Shown here piece after piece: positions 8,444-15,430 of a stretch of DNA of 36,868 bases (positions within the stretch are counted from its first letter, which is position 1; every line of letters starts with the position of its first letter). A program made the position numbers and the translations under genes. The notes under the pieces are model-generated. The model worked only from the letters and a program-made list of their open reading frames with translations, was not told where the DNA came from and did not search any database. The DNA is from Streptomyces sp. ISL-66 (GTDB lineage Bacteria; Actinomycetota; Actinomycetes; Streptomycetales; Streptomycetaceae): contig NZ_JAGGOW010000238.1 in the NCBI RefSeq assembly GCF_018614135.1, positions 1 to 36,868 on the forward strand, in the 5' to 3' direction.

Positions 8444-9244
8444 ATGACGAGTTCGCTCCTGCGGCCGCGCGGCCGCAAGCGTACGGTCCCGGCGCCGGCG
8501 CCGGCGCACGGAGCGGGAGCCGTCGCGGGCGGCTCGATGCCCACCCGCATCCTCGACTGGCACGATCCCCGCGTCACGGAGCTCGTCCAGGCCCTGGGCG
8601 TACCCGCGGACGCGCACCCCGTCCAGCGCCTGCGCGAGGCACACCGGTGGATCGCCGCCACCCTGCGCCCGGTGTACTCCGTCCAGGACGAGCGGCCCGT
8701 ATCGCAGGTCCTGCGCCTGGGGCGCGGCTCGTGCAGTCAGCGCCTGGCGGTCCTCGAGGCCGTGGCCCGCGCGACGGGGACGCCGACGAGGGTGCGCGGC
8801 CTGGTCGTGGACGGCGCCTTCTGGTATCCGCGCTTCCCCCGGCTTCGCCCTCTCGTCCCCGACCAAGTGCTCCTGGCATGGCCGGAATTCCGCCTGCCCG
8901 AGCCGGAGGCGGATTCCTCACGGTGGCTGACGGTCTCCCAACTCTTCGACCTCGACGAACCGGGGCGGGGCGAGGGCGGCGGCTTCACCAGCACCGGTGG
9001 CTTCACCAACACCGGCCCGGAAACCCTCTTCGAGGCACTCTCGCGCACGGCGATCGACTGGGACGGCGCCCCGCCCCTGTGCCCGGCCGAACCCGCGACG
9101 TGCGACCTCTCGGCCTACGTCCTGGCCGACCTGGGCCATTTCGACTCCCGCGACACCCTCTTCGCCCGCCACGGCCAGACCCTGTGCGCCCTGGCGCGCA
9201 CGGTGGCAGAACCCGTCCTGGGCCGCCGCGCGGCCGGAGCGTAG
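8444..9244 (+). CDS. Transglutaminase-like domain protein, probably lacking catalytic His
   Basis: The 266-residue cytoplasmic protein resembles the bacterial transglutaminase-like (papain-fold) domain. The region RLGRGSCSQRLAVLEAVAR, then TGTPTRVRGL around residues 100-125, fits the Cys-bearing helix and following strand of the fold. Where active members show HAW plus an acidic strand, this one reads LLAWPEF, so the general-base His seems to be replaced by Leu. The end of the protein (about residues 175-266) has a Gly/Thr-rich linker with GGFTSTGGFTNTG and then an acidic helical part with no match I recognise. The ATG at 8444 has GAGGAC upstream; Met31 (MPTRILDW) is an alternative start closer to the domain. 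The 41-base gap to the ComB-like gene allows co-transcription. Enzymatic activity is doubtful. Confidence 0.6.
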   Translation: MTSSLLRPRGRKRTVPAPAPAHGAGAVAGGSMPTRILDWHDPRVTELVQALGVPADAHPVQRLREAHRWIAATLRPVYSVQDERPVSQVLRLGRGSCSQRLAVLEAVARATGTPTRVRGLVVDGAFWYPRFPRLRPLVPDQVLLAWPEFRLPEPEADSSRWLTVSQLFDLDEPGRGEGGGFTSTGGFTNTGPETLFEALSRTAIDWDGAPPLCPAEPATCDLSAYVLADLGHFDSRDTLFARHGQTLCALARTVAEPVLGRRAAGA

Positions 9245-9285
9245 CCGAGACGACGGCTTCTGACACCGGGGCGGCATGCGCGATC

Positions 9286-10059
9286 ATGATCGGCATGGAC
9301 TCTCGTTTCCTTGGCATCGGTGAACTGGTCGAAACCCCGTCCGTGGCGGTGGTCGTCGACGTGATGAGTGCTTTCACGGTCGCCCCCTGGGCCTTCGCCC
9401 AGGGGGCGGAGAAGATCGTTCTTGCTGAATCGCTGGACGAAGCCAGGGCGCTCAAGGCCCGCCACCCGGACTGGGCGGCGCTCAAAGACGGTCCGCCCGC
9501 GTCCGGGTTCGACATGGTCAACTCGCCGGGCCTGCTGCGGTCCGTCGACCTCGGCGGACGGACCGTTGTGCAGAAGACCACGGCAGGGACGGTCGGCGCC
9601 CTTGCGGTCAAGGAAGCGTCGCTGGTGCTGTGCGCAGGCTTCGTGGTGGCGGAGGCAACGGCTCAGGTCCTGCGCACGCGCGAGAACACCGGCGTCACGT
9701 TCGTGGTCACTGGCGAAGACGGGCAGGCCGATGAGGATCTTGCGTGCGCTCAGTACATAGCTCGCAGGGCCACCGAGGCGCGGACGGATGCCACTGAGTT
9801 CCTCCGCCGCGCTGCGCAGTCGCGCGCCGCCGCCGAACTGGCGCAAGGGGTGCGCCAAGGAGTCCATCCTGATGACGTGGCGCTCTGCCTTGAGGTCGAC
9901 CGGTTCCCCTTTGCCATGGTGGCGACCTTGGAAGGCTCGCTCATGGTCCTGCGTCCAGAGACAGTCCCCTCCCGGGGCCTGCTGCGCGCAGCTCAGCTCC
10001 GGTCCACGGACGAAAACGAGGTGCGCGCGGCCTCCGGCGTTGACAAGCTGCGCCGGTGA
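9286..10059 (+). CDS. ComB-like 2-phosphosulfolactate phosphatase family protein
   Basis: The 257-residue protein matches the 2-phosphosulfolactate phosphatase (ComB) family, whose founding member makes sulfolactate during coenzyme M synthesis in methanogens; bacterial members are largely of unknown role. Family features visible are VVVDVMSAFTVAPWAFAQGA early on, DGPPASGFDMVNSP around residue 70, TVVQKTTAGTVG around 90, and the DEDLACAQYI segment around 150, which carries acidic metal ligands. The start could be ATG 9286 or ATG 9295; neither has a strong ribosome site. Its stop codon overlaps the start of the methyltransferase gene by four bases, so the two products are translationally coupled. 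No other coenzyme M gene is near, so the physiological substrate here is unknown. Confidence 0.82.
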   Translation: MIGMDSRFLGIGELVETPSVAVVVDVMSAFTVAPWAFAQGAEKIVLAESLDEARALKARHPDWAALKDGPPASGFDMVNSPGLLRSVDLGGRTVVQKTTAGTVGALAVKEASLVLCAGFVVAEATAQVLRTRENTGVTFVVTGEDGQADEDLACAQYIARRATEARTDATEFLRRAAQSRAAAELAQGVRQGVHPDDVALCLEVDRFPFAMVATLEGSLMVLRPETVPSRGLLRAAQLRSTDENEVRAASGVDKLRR

Positions 10060-10793
10060 ACCGTGAACAGATATCCGCGATCGCCCATGCTGAACACCCG
10101 ATAAAGGCTCCGGTCGACGACGACTCGGTCCGTCGGCTTCTGGAACGCGGCGTCCCTCGTGGCGACGAGCGTGTACTCGACCTTGGTTGCGGCGGCGCGG
10201 AATGGCTCATGCGCGCCCTGGTCATGCGCCCACACCTGCACGCCGAGGGCGTCGACATCTCCGAGGAAGCCCTGGCGCAGGCCGGCCGCGCAGCGAACCA
10301 TCTCGGCGTCCGAGAGCGCCTCGTCCTCCATCAGCAGGAGGCCGCGGAGTTCGTCTCCTCGGCGTCGTTCGACCTGGTGATCAGCGTCGGGGCCACGCAC
10401 GCCTTCGGTGGTCTGCTCCCCACGCTCGCGGCGGCACGCAAGCACCTGGCTCCCGGCGGCCGTGTCCTGATCGGTGAGGGATTCTGGGATCGCGATCCTT
10501 CCCGGGAGGCCGTCGAGATGCTCGGGGACTTCACCGACCTGGCGACCACCGTGGACCGTGTCGTTGCCGACGGGTGGACTCCTGTCGACGGGCACGTCAG
10601 CACGCGCCGCGAGCTGGACGACTACGAATGGGCCTGCTGGGGGTCACTGGCCTCCTGGGCCCTGGACCATCCCGCCGATCCGGACAGCGCGCAAGTGCTC
10701 GAGACGGCAGACACCCGGCGCTCCGAATGGCTGCGGGTCTACCGGGACACCTGGGGCTTCGTCTGCCTGATCCTGCGGAGGACATCCGACTGA
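10056..10793 (+). CDS. Class I SAM-dependent methyltransferase
   Basis: The 245-residue protein is a Rossmann-fold methyltransferase that uses S-adenosylmethionine. Motif I is VLDLGCGGAEW (residues 40-50), the acidic loop after strand 2 is EGVDIS, and FDLVISVGATHAFGG marks the strand 4 region, followed by APGGRVLIGEGFW. The GTG start overlaps the ComB-like stop codon in a GTGA arrangement, so translation is coupled. The C-terminal third (RRELDDYEWACWGSLASW) is typical of small-molecule methyltransferases of actinobacteria. The acceptor substrate is unknown; coupling suggests that it acts on, or next to, the product of the ComB-like enzyme. The unit ends at a perfect hairpin. Confidence 0.88.
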   Translation: MNREQISAIAHAEHPIKAPVDDDSVRRLLERGVPRGDERVLDLGCGGAEWLMRALVMRPHLHAEGVDISEEALAQAGRAANHLGVRERLVLHQQEAAEFVSSASFDLVISVGATHAFGGLLPTLAAARKHLAPGGRVLIGEGFWDRDPSREAVEMLGDFTDLATTVDRVVADGWTPVDGHVSTRRELDDYEWACWGSLASWALDHPADPDSAQVLETADTRRSEWLRVYRDTWGFVCLILRRTSD

Positions 10794-10847
10794 CGAACCT
10801 CGGGACGGCAGCCGGCTTCCGAAGAGTTCGGTGCCCAGCGGGGTAAC

Positions 10848-10887
10848 GCAGAGAGCCTTCCGTCCGACCGGACGGAAGGCTCTCTGC
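10848..10887. terminator. Bidirectional hairpin terminator, 18-bp perfect stem
   Basis: Arms at 10848-10865 and 10870-10887 are perfectly complementary over 18 bases with a GACC loop. It lies after the methyltransferase stop and before the end of the convergent rodlin gene. It is one of the two longest perfect hairpins in the window. Confidence 0.85.
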
Positions 10888-11033
10888 GAAGACGGTGAAG
10901 ACTGTGCCCGGCGCCGCGGCTTGCTGCCTCCGGACACGTGGGGGAGGGGACCCGTGGAAACGGGTTGAACAAGCCGGGGTCCCGTCGGCACTCGTGCAGG
11001 CGTCGGAGGCCCCGGCTCGCAGAGGGGGCTGTG

Positions 11034-11444
11034 TCAGCTGCCGACGGCGCCGTTGCCGGACAGGACCGGGATGTTGTCCAGGATGTGCGAGAGCGGCTCG
11101 TCGCCCTTGGCCTGGGTGGAGTTCTCGGTACACTGCTGGTTCTGCGGGTTGGACAGGATGTTGATGTCCTGGACACCGACGTTGACCAGGGCCAGGATCG
11201 ACTGGGCGTTGACCTTGGCCGGCAGGCCGATGCAGGGCTTGTTGAGCGTGCCCTGGACCAGGCTGAGCTGCGGGCTCATGTCGCCGTGGGTCTTCTGGTT
11301 GCCGTAGATCTGCTGGGCACCGTTTCCGTTGACGGTGTTGATCCCGTTGTCGTTGCCGATGGCCATGGCCGGGGCGGCGACTGCGGCGCCGGCGCCGAGG
11401 ATGGAGGCGGTCGCAGCGGCGGTGGCCATAATCTTCTTGATCAT
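11034..11444 (-). CDS. Rodlin protein (aerial hypha and spore coat)
   Basis: The 136-residue secreted protein belongs to the rodlin family (RdlA/RdlB), which organises chaplin amyloid fibrils into the paired-rod pattern on aerial hyphae and spores of streptomycetes. After a signal peptide (MIKKIMATAAATAS, cleavage near residue 27) come the family hallmarks: GNDNGINTVNGNGAQQ, GDMSPQLSLVQGTLNKPC, GLPAKVN, VGVQDINIL, NPQNQQCTENSTQAKGD and SHILDNIPVLSGNG. Two Cys are retained. Two adjacent ATG codons exist (11447 and 11444); the second gives the MIKK start typical of the family. AGAAAGA lies about ten bases upstream. Rodlins usually occur as a divergent pair with chaplin genes near; here the gene is alone. 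Confidence 0.93.
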   Translation of the reverse strand: MIKKIMATAAATASILGAGAAVAAPAMAIGNDNGINTVNGNGAQQIYGNQKTHGDMSPQLSLVQGTLNKPCIGLPAKVNAQSILALVNVGVQDINILSNPQNQQCTENSTQAKGDEPLSHILDNIPVLSGNGAVGS

Positions 11445-11447
11445 CAC

Positions 11448-11858
11448 AGGTCTTTCTGTTGCACGAGTGCACGGTAGTGAGCGCCTTGATCAACGGCCGG
11501 GCTTTCCAAAGGTGTTCCTGATCGGTCGTCCCGTGGGGGCGGCGTCGAGGCCGCGTGCCGTCGTCCGTGCTGTGTCCGGCGCCGGTCGCTGCCGGACGAG
11601 GGGGACGGGGCCGTGCCCGTGTCGCGCCGCCCCGGTCAGAATAAATGGCTATGAATCAGGGCATAAGCTCCTCGCAGCCCCGCGCCGCGCGGGGCTGACC
11701 ACTTTCCCGGTGGGTCCGACGCCGGCGTGCGAGGGACAGCCGCGCTCGCCAGGTGACAGGCCACTCGGAATGCCCCTAACCCTCCGAGGCCGAGCGTAAG
11801 CCGTGCGACCTGCTCCGTCGGCTGATATCACTGGCCCGACCGTAGGAAGGTGCTCGTC
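11448..11858. other. Shared upstream region of rodlin and SpoIIE-type genes
   Basis: About 410 bases with no supported gene. It contains an AT-rich island at 11638-11660, unusual for this genome, that could be the promoter of the rodlin gene, and a hairpin with 10-base arms (CAGCCCCGCG at 11675-11684 and its complement at 11688-11697). Promoter calls are inference. AGGAAGG at 11844-11850 is the ribosome site of the following gene. Confidence 0.4.
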
Positions 11859-12413
11859 ATGGCGGCCGACTATGACCCGACCACCCCGCCTTCCGTGGAG
11901 CCCGCTGAAGCGGTAGCCCAACCGGCCTTCACGCGCATGCTCACGGGTTTGCTCAGGACGAGCCACCTCCTGACCTTCGAGCAGCTTCCCGTGCTCGTGG
12001 CGGAGCAGGCCGCACGAGCCGGCTTCGACCCGGTCCGGATCTTCGTGTCCGATCTGCGCGAGGACATGCTGCGCGAGGTCACCGGCAAGGGCCTCGACGC
12101 AGGCCGCGGAGGGGAGCAACTGCGCATCGAGGCCACGCTCGCCGGGCGCGTCTTCCAGAGCATGCACGTCCTGTCCGGTCCCGCCGGTGGCCGCACAGTG
12201 CATTGGCTGCCCCTCCTGGACGGCACTGAACGGCTGGGCGTCCTCGCCGTCGGCACCCTGGCGAGCCGGATGGGGCAACGCGTGAGGCGATGGGCGATTT
12301 GGCCTCGCTCGTCGGCATGCTCGTGGTCTCGACCAGGTCCCACAGCGACTCCTACGCCCGCCTCATCAGACTGGAGCCGATGTCCGTGTCCGCGGAGATG
12401 CAGTGGACGCTGA
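11859..12413 (+). pseudogene. N-terminal half of a frameshifted SpoIIE-type phosphatase
   Basis: This frame starts at ATG 11859, eight bases after AGGAAGG, and encodes a GAF-like sensory half: helices with FTRMLTGLLRTSHLLTFEQLP, then VRIFVSDLREDMLREVTG and ERLGVLAVGTL near residue 130. The family resemblance stops at about 12290, where the protein reads RVRRWAIWPRSS. One more G in the GGG run at 12292-12294 would make the reading continue as RRWGDLASLVGMLV, directly into the PP2C half encoded in the next frame. So this is half of one gene split by a probable one-base deletion, either genuine or a sequencing error in a G homopolymer. The stop at 12413 comes from out-of-frame reading. Confidence 0.7.
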
Positions 12414-13138
12414 TGCCGCCCCGTACCTTCGCCAGCACACGCGTCACCGTCGCCGCGGCGATGGAGCCCGCCTACGCCACCGCCGGCGACGCCTTCGACT
12501 ACGCGCTGGCCGCCGACGTCGCACACCTGGCCGTCTTCGACGCGATGGGGCACGACACTGCCGCGGGACTGACCGCGAATCTGGCCATGGCCACCTGTCG
12601 CAACCAGCGCCGCCAAGGCGCAACCCTCAACGAGGCCCGCGATGCCATCGAAGCCACGCTGATCGAGCAGTTCAGGCTCGACCGTTACGCCACCGCCGTC
12701 CTCGCCGACCTCGACGTGGGCACCGGACTGCTGTCCTGGATCAACTGCGGGCATCCACCGCCCATCCTCACCCGGGCGGGACGGTGGATCACCGCACTGG
12801 AGCGGCCGCCCACCCACCCCCTGGGGACCGACCTCGGCCTGCCCGCGCAGGTCCACCGCGAACAGCTCGAACCCGGAGACCGGCTCATCCTCTACACCGA
12901 CGGCATCACCGAAGCGCGCGACCGTGCCGGCCGCGAGTTCGGCCTCGACCGCTTCGTCCAGTTCATCATCCGCCACCAGGCCGACGCCCTCCCGGTCCCC
13001 GAGACCCTGCGCCGCCTCGTACACGCCGTCCTCCACCACCACGAGGGACAGCTGGGCGACGACGCAACCGTCCTGCTCTGCGAATGGCACGGCCATAAAG
13101 GCCAACCCCTCGCGCGTACCCTCGCTTCTCCCTCCTGA
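12290..13138 (+). CDS. PP2C/SpoIIE-family phosphatase domain (C-terminal half of frameshifted gene)
   Basis: The 282-residue frame carries a complete SpoIIE-type PP2C serine phosphatase domain, a metal-dependent enzyme that dephosphorylates anti-sigma-factor antagonists in stress and development pathways. Metal-ligand motifs are intact: AGDAFDY, AVFDAMGHDTAAGL, LYTDGITEARD and GDDATVLL near the end. It begins within the last helix of the sensory part (GDLASLVGMLVVS), not at a natural start, and no ribosome site precedes ATG 12290; homologues are one protein with the GAF-like region encoded in the preceding frame. If the one-base deletion is real, the gene is a fresh pseudogene, or the PP2C half is expressed only weakly. 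No anti-sigma or STAS gene adjoins it. Confidence 0.75.
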   Translation: MGDLASLVGMLVVSTRSHSDSYARLIRLEPMSVSAEMQWTLMPPRTFASTRVTVAAAMEPAYATAGDAFDYALAADVAHLAVFDAMGHDTAAGLTANLAMATCRNQRRQGATLNEARDAIEATLIEQFRLDRYATAVLADLDVGTGLLSWINCGHPPPILTRAGRWITALERPPTHPLGTDLGLPAQVHREQLEPGDRLILYTDGITEARDRAGREFGLDRFVQFIIRHQADALPVPETLRRLVHAVLHHHEGQLGDDATVLLCEWHGHKGQPLARTLASPS

Positions 13139-13401
13139 AAGGGGCGTGATCCGCGGGGGTTCGCCGTCGGCCTCCGTTGCCTCGATTCTCTTCTCCGGCT
13201 ACGAGCACTGCGGGAGCGGCCCCCCGGAGCCGGCCGGCCGGTCATGCCGACGTTTTCGGCGCGTAGCCCCGGGCAGACCTCGAAGCAGCGCCGCACCGGC
13301 CGCCCTGGTGCCTGCCCGCCGTTGCCGCACGCCGAGGTCCACTGGCTTACCGGTTGCGGTAGGCAGGAATGCCGGACAGATGCGGCCGGATCGGAGGAGT
13401 C

Positions 13402-13587
13402 GTGAACCGTATCGAGCAGACGAACGACCGCCAAGCCACCGGCGAAGCCGAGATCCCCTGGCAGCACTTCCGCGAGGTGCTACATGCCATGGACCGTTTG
13501 CTGGAACGCTCCGCGATTTCCGGCTCCTCCCGAGGCCGCTTCAGGACCCGTGGACGTAAGGATCTTGCAACGGGCGAGCAGGAGTAG
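13402..13587 (+). CDS. Small hypothetical protein
   Basis: A possible 61-residue basic protein starting at GTG 13402, just behind GGAGGAG, which is closer than ideal; ATG 13369 is a longer alternative. The sequence (VNRIEQTNDRQATGEAEIP, then a helix HFREVLHAMDRLLERSA and a Ser/Arg/Gly-rich tail) matches no family I know. It sits directly before a strong hairpin at 13614, which supports a transcript ending here. Could be a chance frame. Confidence 0.35.
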   Translation: MNRIEQTNDRQATGEAEIPWQHFREVLHAMDRLLERSAISGSSRGRFRTRGRKDLATGEQE

Positions 13588-13613
13588 GACGCGGCTGGTG
13601 GTGGCCAGGTGGA

Positions 13614-13657
13614 CGAGAGTACGGATCCGCGTGGGTGTCCGTGGATCCGTACTCTCG
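13614..13657. terminator. Bidirectional hairpin terminator
   Basis: Two 18-base arms (13614-13631 and 13640-13657) pair at 17 positions with one G-T wobble, around an 8-base loop. The right arm ends two bases before the stop codon of the profilin-like gene, so it terminates that gene on the minus strand and whatever comes from the left on the plus strand. Confidence 0.8.
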
Positions 13658-13658
13658 A

Positions 13659-14084
13659 TCAGCTTGGGGGAGGGCGGGCGGGCCCTTCGTGCGGTGGTGT
13701 CGGCTGCCCGCAGCGGGCGGCGAGCAGGTCGGCGAGGTTTCCTACGGTGAGAACCGCGTCCGCGGGACGTTGTCCCGCTTCGTACAGGGCCGCGACGATG
13801 TACGGAGGGTTCTTCACGACGACGACCCCACTGCTGCCGTGCTTGCCGTGCAGGAGGCGCCGGTCGGCTTCCGCGGCCTGGTAGGTCACTCCACCCACTG
13901 TGATCCCCGTGGCGATGGCGTCCTTCGGTGTCTCGAACAGCCGCACCAGCTGCCTGCCCTCTCGCACCGTGGTCAGGAACTGGCCGGTCGACACCCACAC
14001 GGAGCCGTCCATCCGCAGGACCTCAAGGCGGGCCAGGTTCCCGGTGCTGAGGACCTCCTGCAAGTCGAAGTCCGACTCGTCCAT
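13659..14084 (-). CDS. Profilin-like protein
   Basis: The 141-residue protein has no signal peptide and lines up over nearly its full length with eukaryotic profilins (about 130 residues), small actin- and polyproline-binding proteins. Shared landmarks in the same order and spacing are DGSVW (26-30), a following Phe (36), TGITVGGVTY (59-68), a Gly-Lys-x-Gly-Ser loop HGKHGSSG (79-86), the strand VVVVK (87-91), YIVAALYE (95-102) and a final amphipathic helix ending NLADLL (116-121). Plant profilins show the equivalents DGSVW, TG-GG-KY, GKKGSGG, a V-KK strand and LGDYL. A Pro-rich tail (residues 128-141) follows. The ATG at 14084 fits the profilin start; GATGGAGT lies upstream. It is divergent from an unknown gene, and no actin-like gene is in the window. 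The resemblance is seen by eye; its function in a bacterium is unknown. Confidence 0.65.
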   Translation of the reverse strand: MDESDFDLQEVLSTGNLARLEVLRMDGSVWVSTGQFLTTVREGRQLVRLFETPKDAIATGITVGGVTYQAAEADRRLLHGKHGSSGVVVVKNPPYIVAALYEAGQRPADAVLTVGNLADLLAARCGQPTPPHEGPARPPPS

Positions 14085-14225
14085 CTCGTCACTCCATCTT
14101 CCCGTCCGGGCGCCACACGTACGGGCGCCCGGCTCTCGTCCGCCGGCGAGCACCGAGGGCGATACGGGGGGCATCGGGTGGGCGATCTGAGAGTGGACAC
14201 GGGCCGTGCCCACAGTCCCAGGGTC

Positions 14226-14241
14226 TACCCTCGGCACGGTG
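14226..14241 (+). promoter_or_regulatory. Possible leaderless -10 element
   Basis: TACCCT (14226-14231) fits the TAnnnT rule and lies seven bases before the GTG start at 14239, which has no ribosome site. This is the arrangement expected of a leaderless transcript beginning at the start codon. Inference only. Confidence 0.35.
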
Positions 14242-14550
14242 ACGGACAACAAGTTCCAGCTCAAAGCGATCGCCGCACTCACGGCTCTCCGGACGGGGGC
14301 CGACAGCGACTTCGTGTCGGACCTGCTCGCAGACGTGGTTCCGTCACACTTCTTCGTTCCGGCTGACGCCAGCCCCGAGGAAACGGCCCGCGCCGTGCTG
14401 GAACAGGTTTCGCAGCCCTTCAACGCGCTGGTCACCGGATTCATCGCGGCTTTCCAGACGGTCGCCGACGCCTATGACCAGAACAGTCCGCAGACGCCCG
14501 CGCAGGAGCTTCTCCAGAACCTCGCCCTCGCCCTCGACGACATCGAGTGA
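14239..14550 (+). CDS. Hypothetical protein, all-helical
   Basis: The 103-residue acidic protein is not one I recognise. It has no signal peptide or membrane segment and looks almost wholly helical: FQLKAIAALTALRTGADSDFV, then SPEETARAVLEQVSQPF, a hydrophobic stretch LVTGFIAAFQTVADAYD, and a C-terminal ELLQNLALALDDIE. The GTG at 14239 is picked because the frame TDNKFQLKA begins the helical part; CTG/ATG codons upstream would place the start inside the divergent promoter region. It is transcribed away from the profilin-like gene with 154 bases between starts, so both may share control. Function unknown. Confidence 0.55.
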   Translation: MTDNKFQLKAIAALTALRTGADSDFVSDLLADVVPSHFFVPADASPEETARAVLEQVSQPFNALVTGFIAAFQTVADAYDQNSPQTPAQELLQNLALALDDIE

Positions 14551-14621
14551 CAGGTGTCGCTCGCGGCAGCCGCGAGCGACACCATGGGACGACCTGCCAC
14601 GCGCCGCGAGCAGGGGGCGGT

Positions 14622-15302
14622 TCACGTGCTTCGCTGGTCGCGGGTGTTCTGGCGGAGCTGCTCGGCGTGCCGGGTCAAGGCATCGATGCGTTCGGAGAGG
14701 TCGGCGTTCCGGGGCCCGAGGTGAGGCCGGGTGGCTGCCAGGGGGCGCACGAGCCGGGCGGCGTCGTCGTGCGCGAGGGCCCGGTTCAGGTCGCCGACAG
14801 CGTCCTCGGCACTGGCCGGCAGGCCGGCAAGGGATGTGACCTGGCCGGCGAGGCGGCGGAGGTCGGCGGCGTTGTCGCGGGCCCAGGCGGTCACGGTGCG
14901 GTCGGCGGCGCGGGTGTCGCGCGTGGCCTGGACGCGTTCTTCGCCGGTGCTCCCCGCGGCGCCGGGGCGCAGGCGCAGATAGCGGCGTTCGGCGGCCTGG
15001 CGGCTGGCGACCCCGAGGGGTCCGGCGAGGTCGGACCAGCTCGCGCCGTTTCCCCGGGCGGTTTCGATCAGTCCGCTTTCCCAGCCGGCGAGCTGTTCGC
15101 GGATCTCGCGCAGCATCAGCAGTGCGGCCAGAGCCGGGTCCGGGCCGGAGTCGGTCGCGTCCGGCGCCGTAGTCGGCCCGGTTCCATGACCGCTGCCCGC
15201 AGACGATCGCCGGGCGTCCCTCACGGACTGGTTGATGGCTTCCAGGGCCGCGGCGGCGACACGGAAGGGGACTGTCTCGGTCGGCGTGGCGGGTTCGTTC
15301 AT
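14622..15302 (-). CDS. rheA: RheA-type repressor of hsp18
   Basis: The 226-residue protein is the heat-sensing repressor class first described as RheA in Streptomyces albus, which shuts off the small heat-shock gene hsp18 and senses temperature directly by a reversible change in shape. Evidence is positional and sequence based: it is divergent from an Hsp18 gene, and the 128 bases between them carry the published RheA operator pattern. Within the protein, WSDLAGPLGVASRQAAERRY (about residues 90-110) reads as a helix-turn-helix, followed by long helical segments and charged coiled regions. The ATG at 15302 has GGAGAG eight bases upstream. The N-terminal 70 residues include a low-complexity Gly/Ser/Thr stretch. 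It should repress both hsp18 and itself. Confidence 0.85.
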   Translation of the reverse strand: MNEPATPTETVPFRVAAAALEAINQSVRDARRSSAGSGHGTGPTTAPDATDSGPDPALAALLMLREIREQLAGWESGLIETARGNGASWSDLAGPLGVASRQAAERRYLRLRPGAAGSTGEERVQATRDTRAADRTVTAWARDNAADLRRLAGQVTSLAGLPASAEDAVGDLNRALAHDDAARLVRPLAATRPHLGPRNADLSERIDALTRHAEQLRQNTRDQRST

Positions 15303-15319
15303 GGGACTCTCCGTCGCTT

Positions 15320-15338
15320 CGTCATCCTCCAGATGACA
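15320..15338. promoter_or_regulatory. Second RheA operator (near-perfect)
   Basis: CGTCATC-N5-GATGACA differs from the RheA site TGTCATC-N5-GATGACA only at its first base. It lies 18 bases before the rheA start codon, inside the probable rheA leader, and its centre is 26 bases from that of the perfect site. Confidence 0.75.
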
Positions 15339-15344
15339 TTCTGC

Positions 15345-15373
15345 TTGTCATCGCTTCGATGACATGTTACAAC
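15345..15373 (+). promoter_or_regulatory. hsp18 promoter overlapping the perfect RheA operator
   Basis: A -35 hexamer TTGTCA (15345-15350) and a -10 hexamer TACAAC (15368-15373) are separated by 17 bases. The perfect operator TGTCATC-N5-GATGACA occupies 15346-15364, so bound RheA would cover the -35 element and spacer. The transcript would have a leader of about 50 bases with GGAGG before the hsp18 start. Confidence 0.75.
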
Positions 15374-15430
15374 GGAAGCACGTTGAAGCGCATTGGCAGT
15401 TCCTGCCTGACCAACTGGAGGTGTTTCGCA

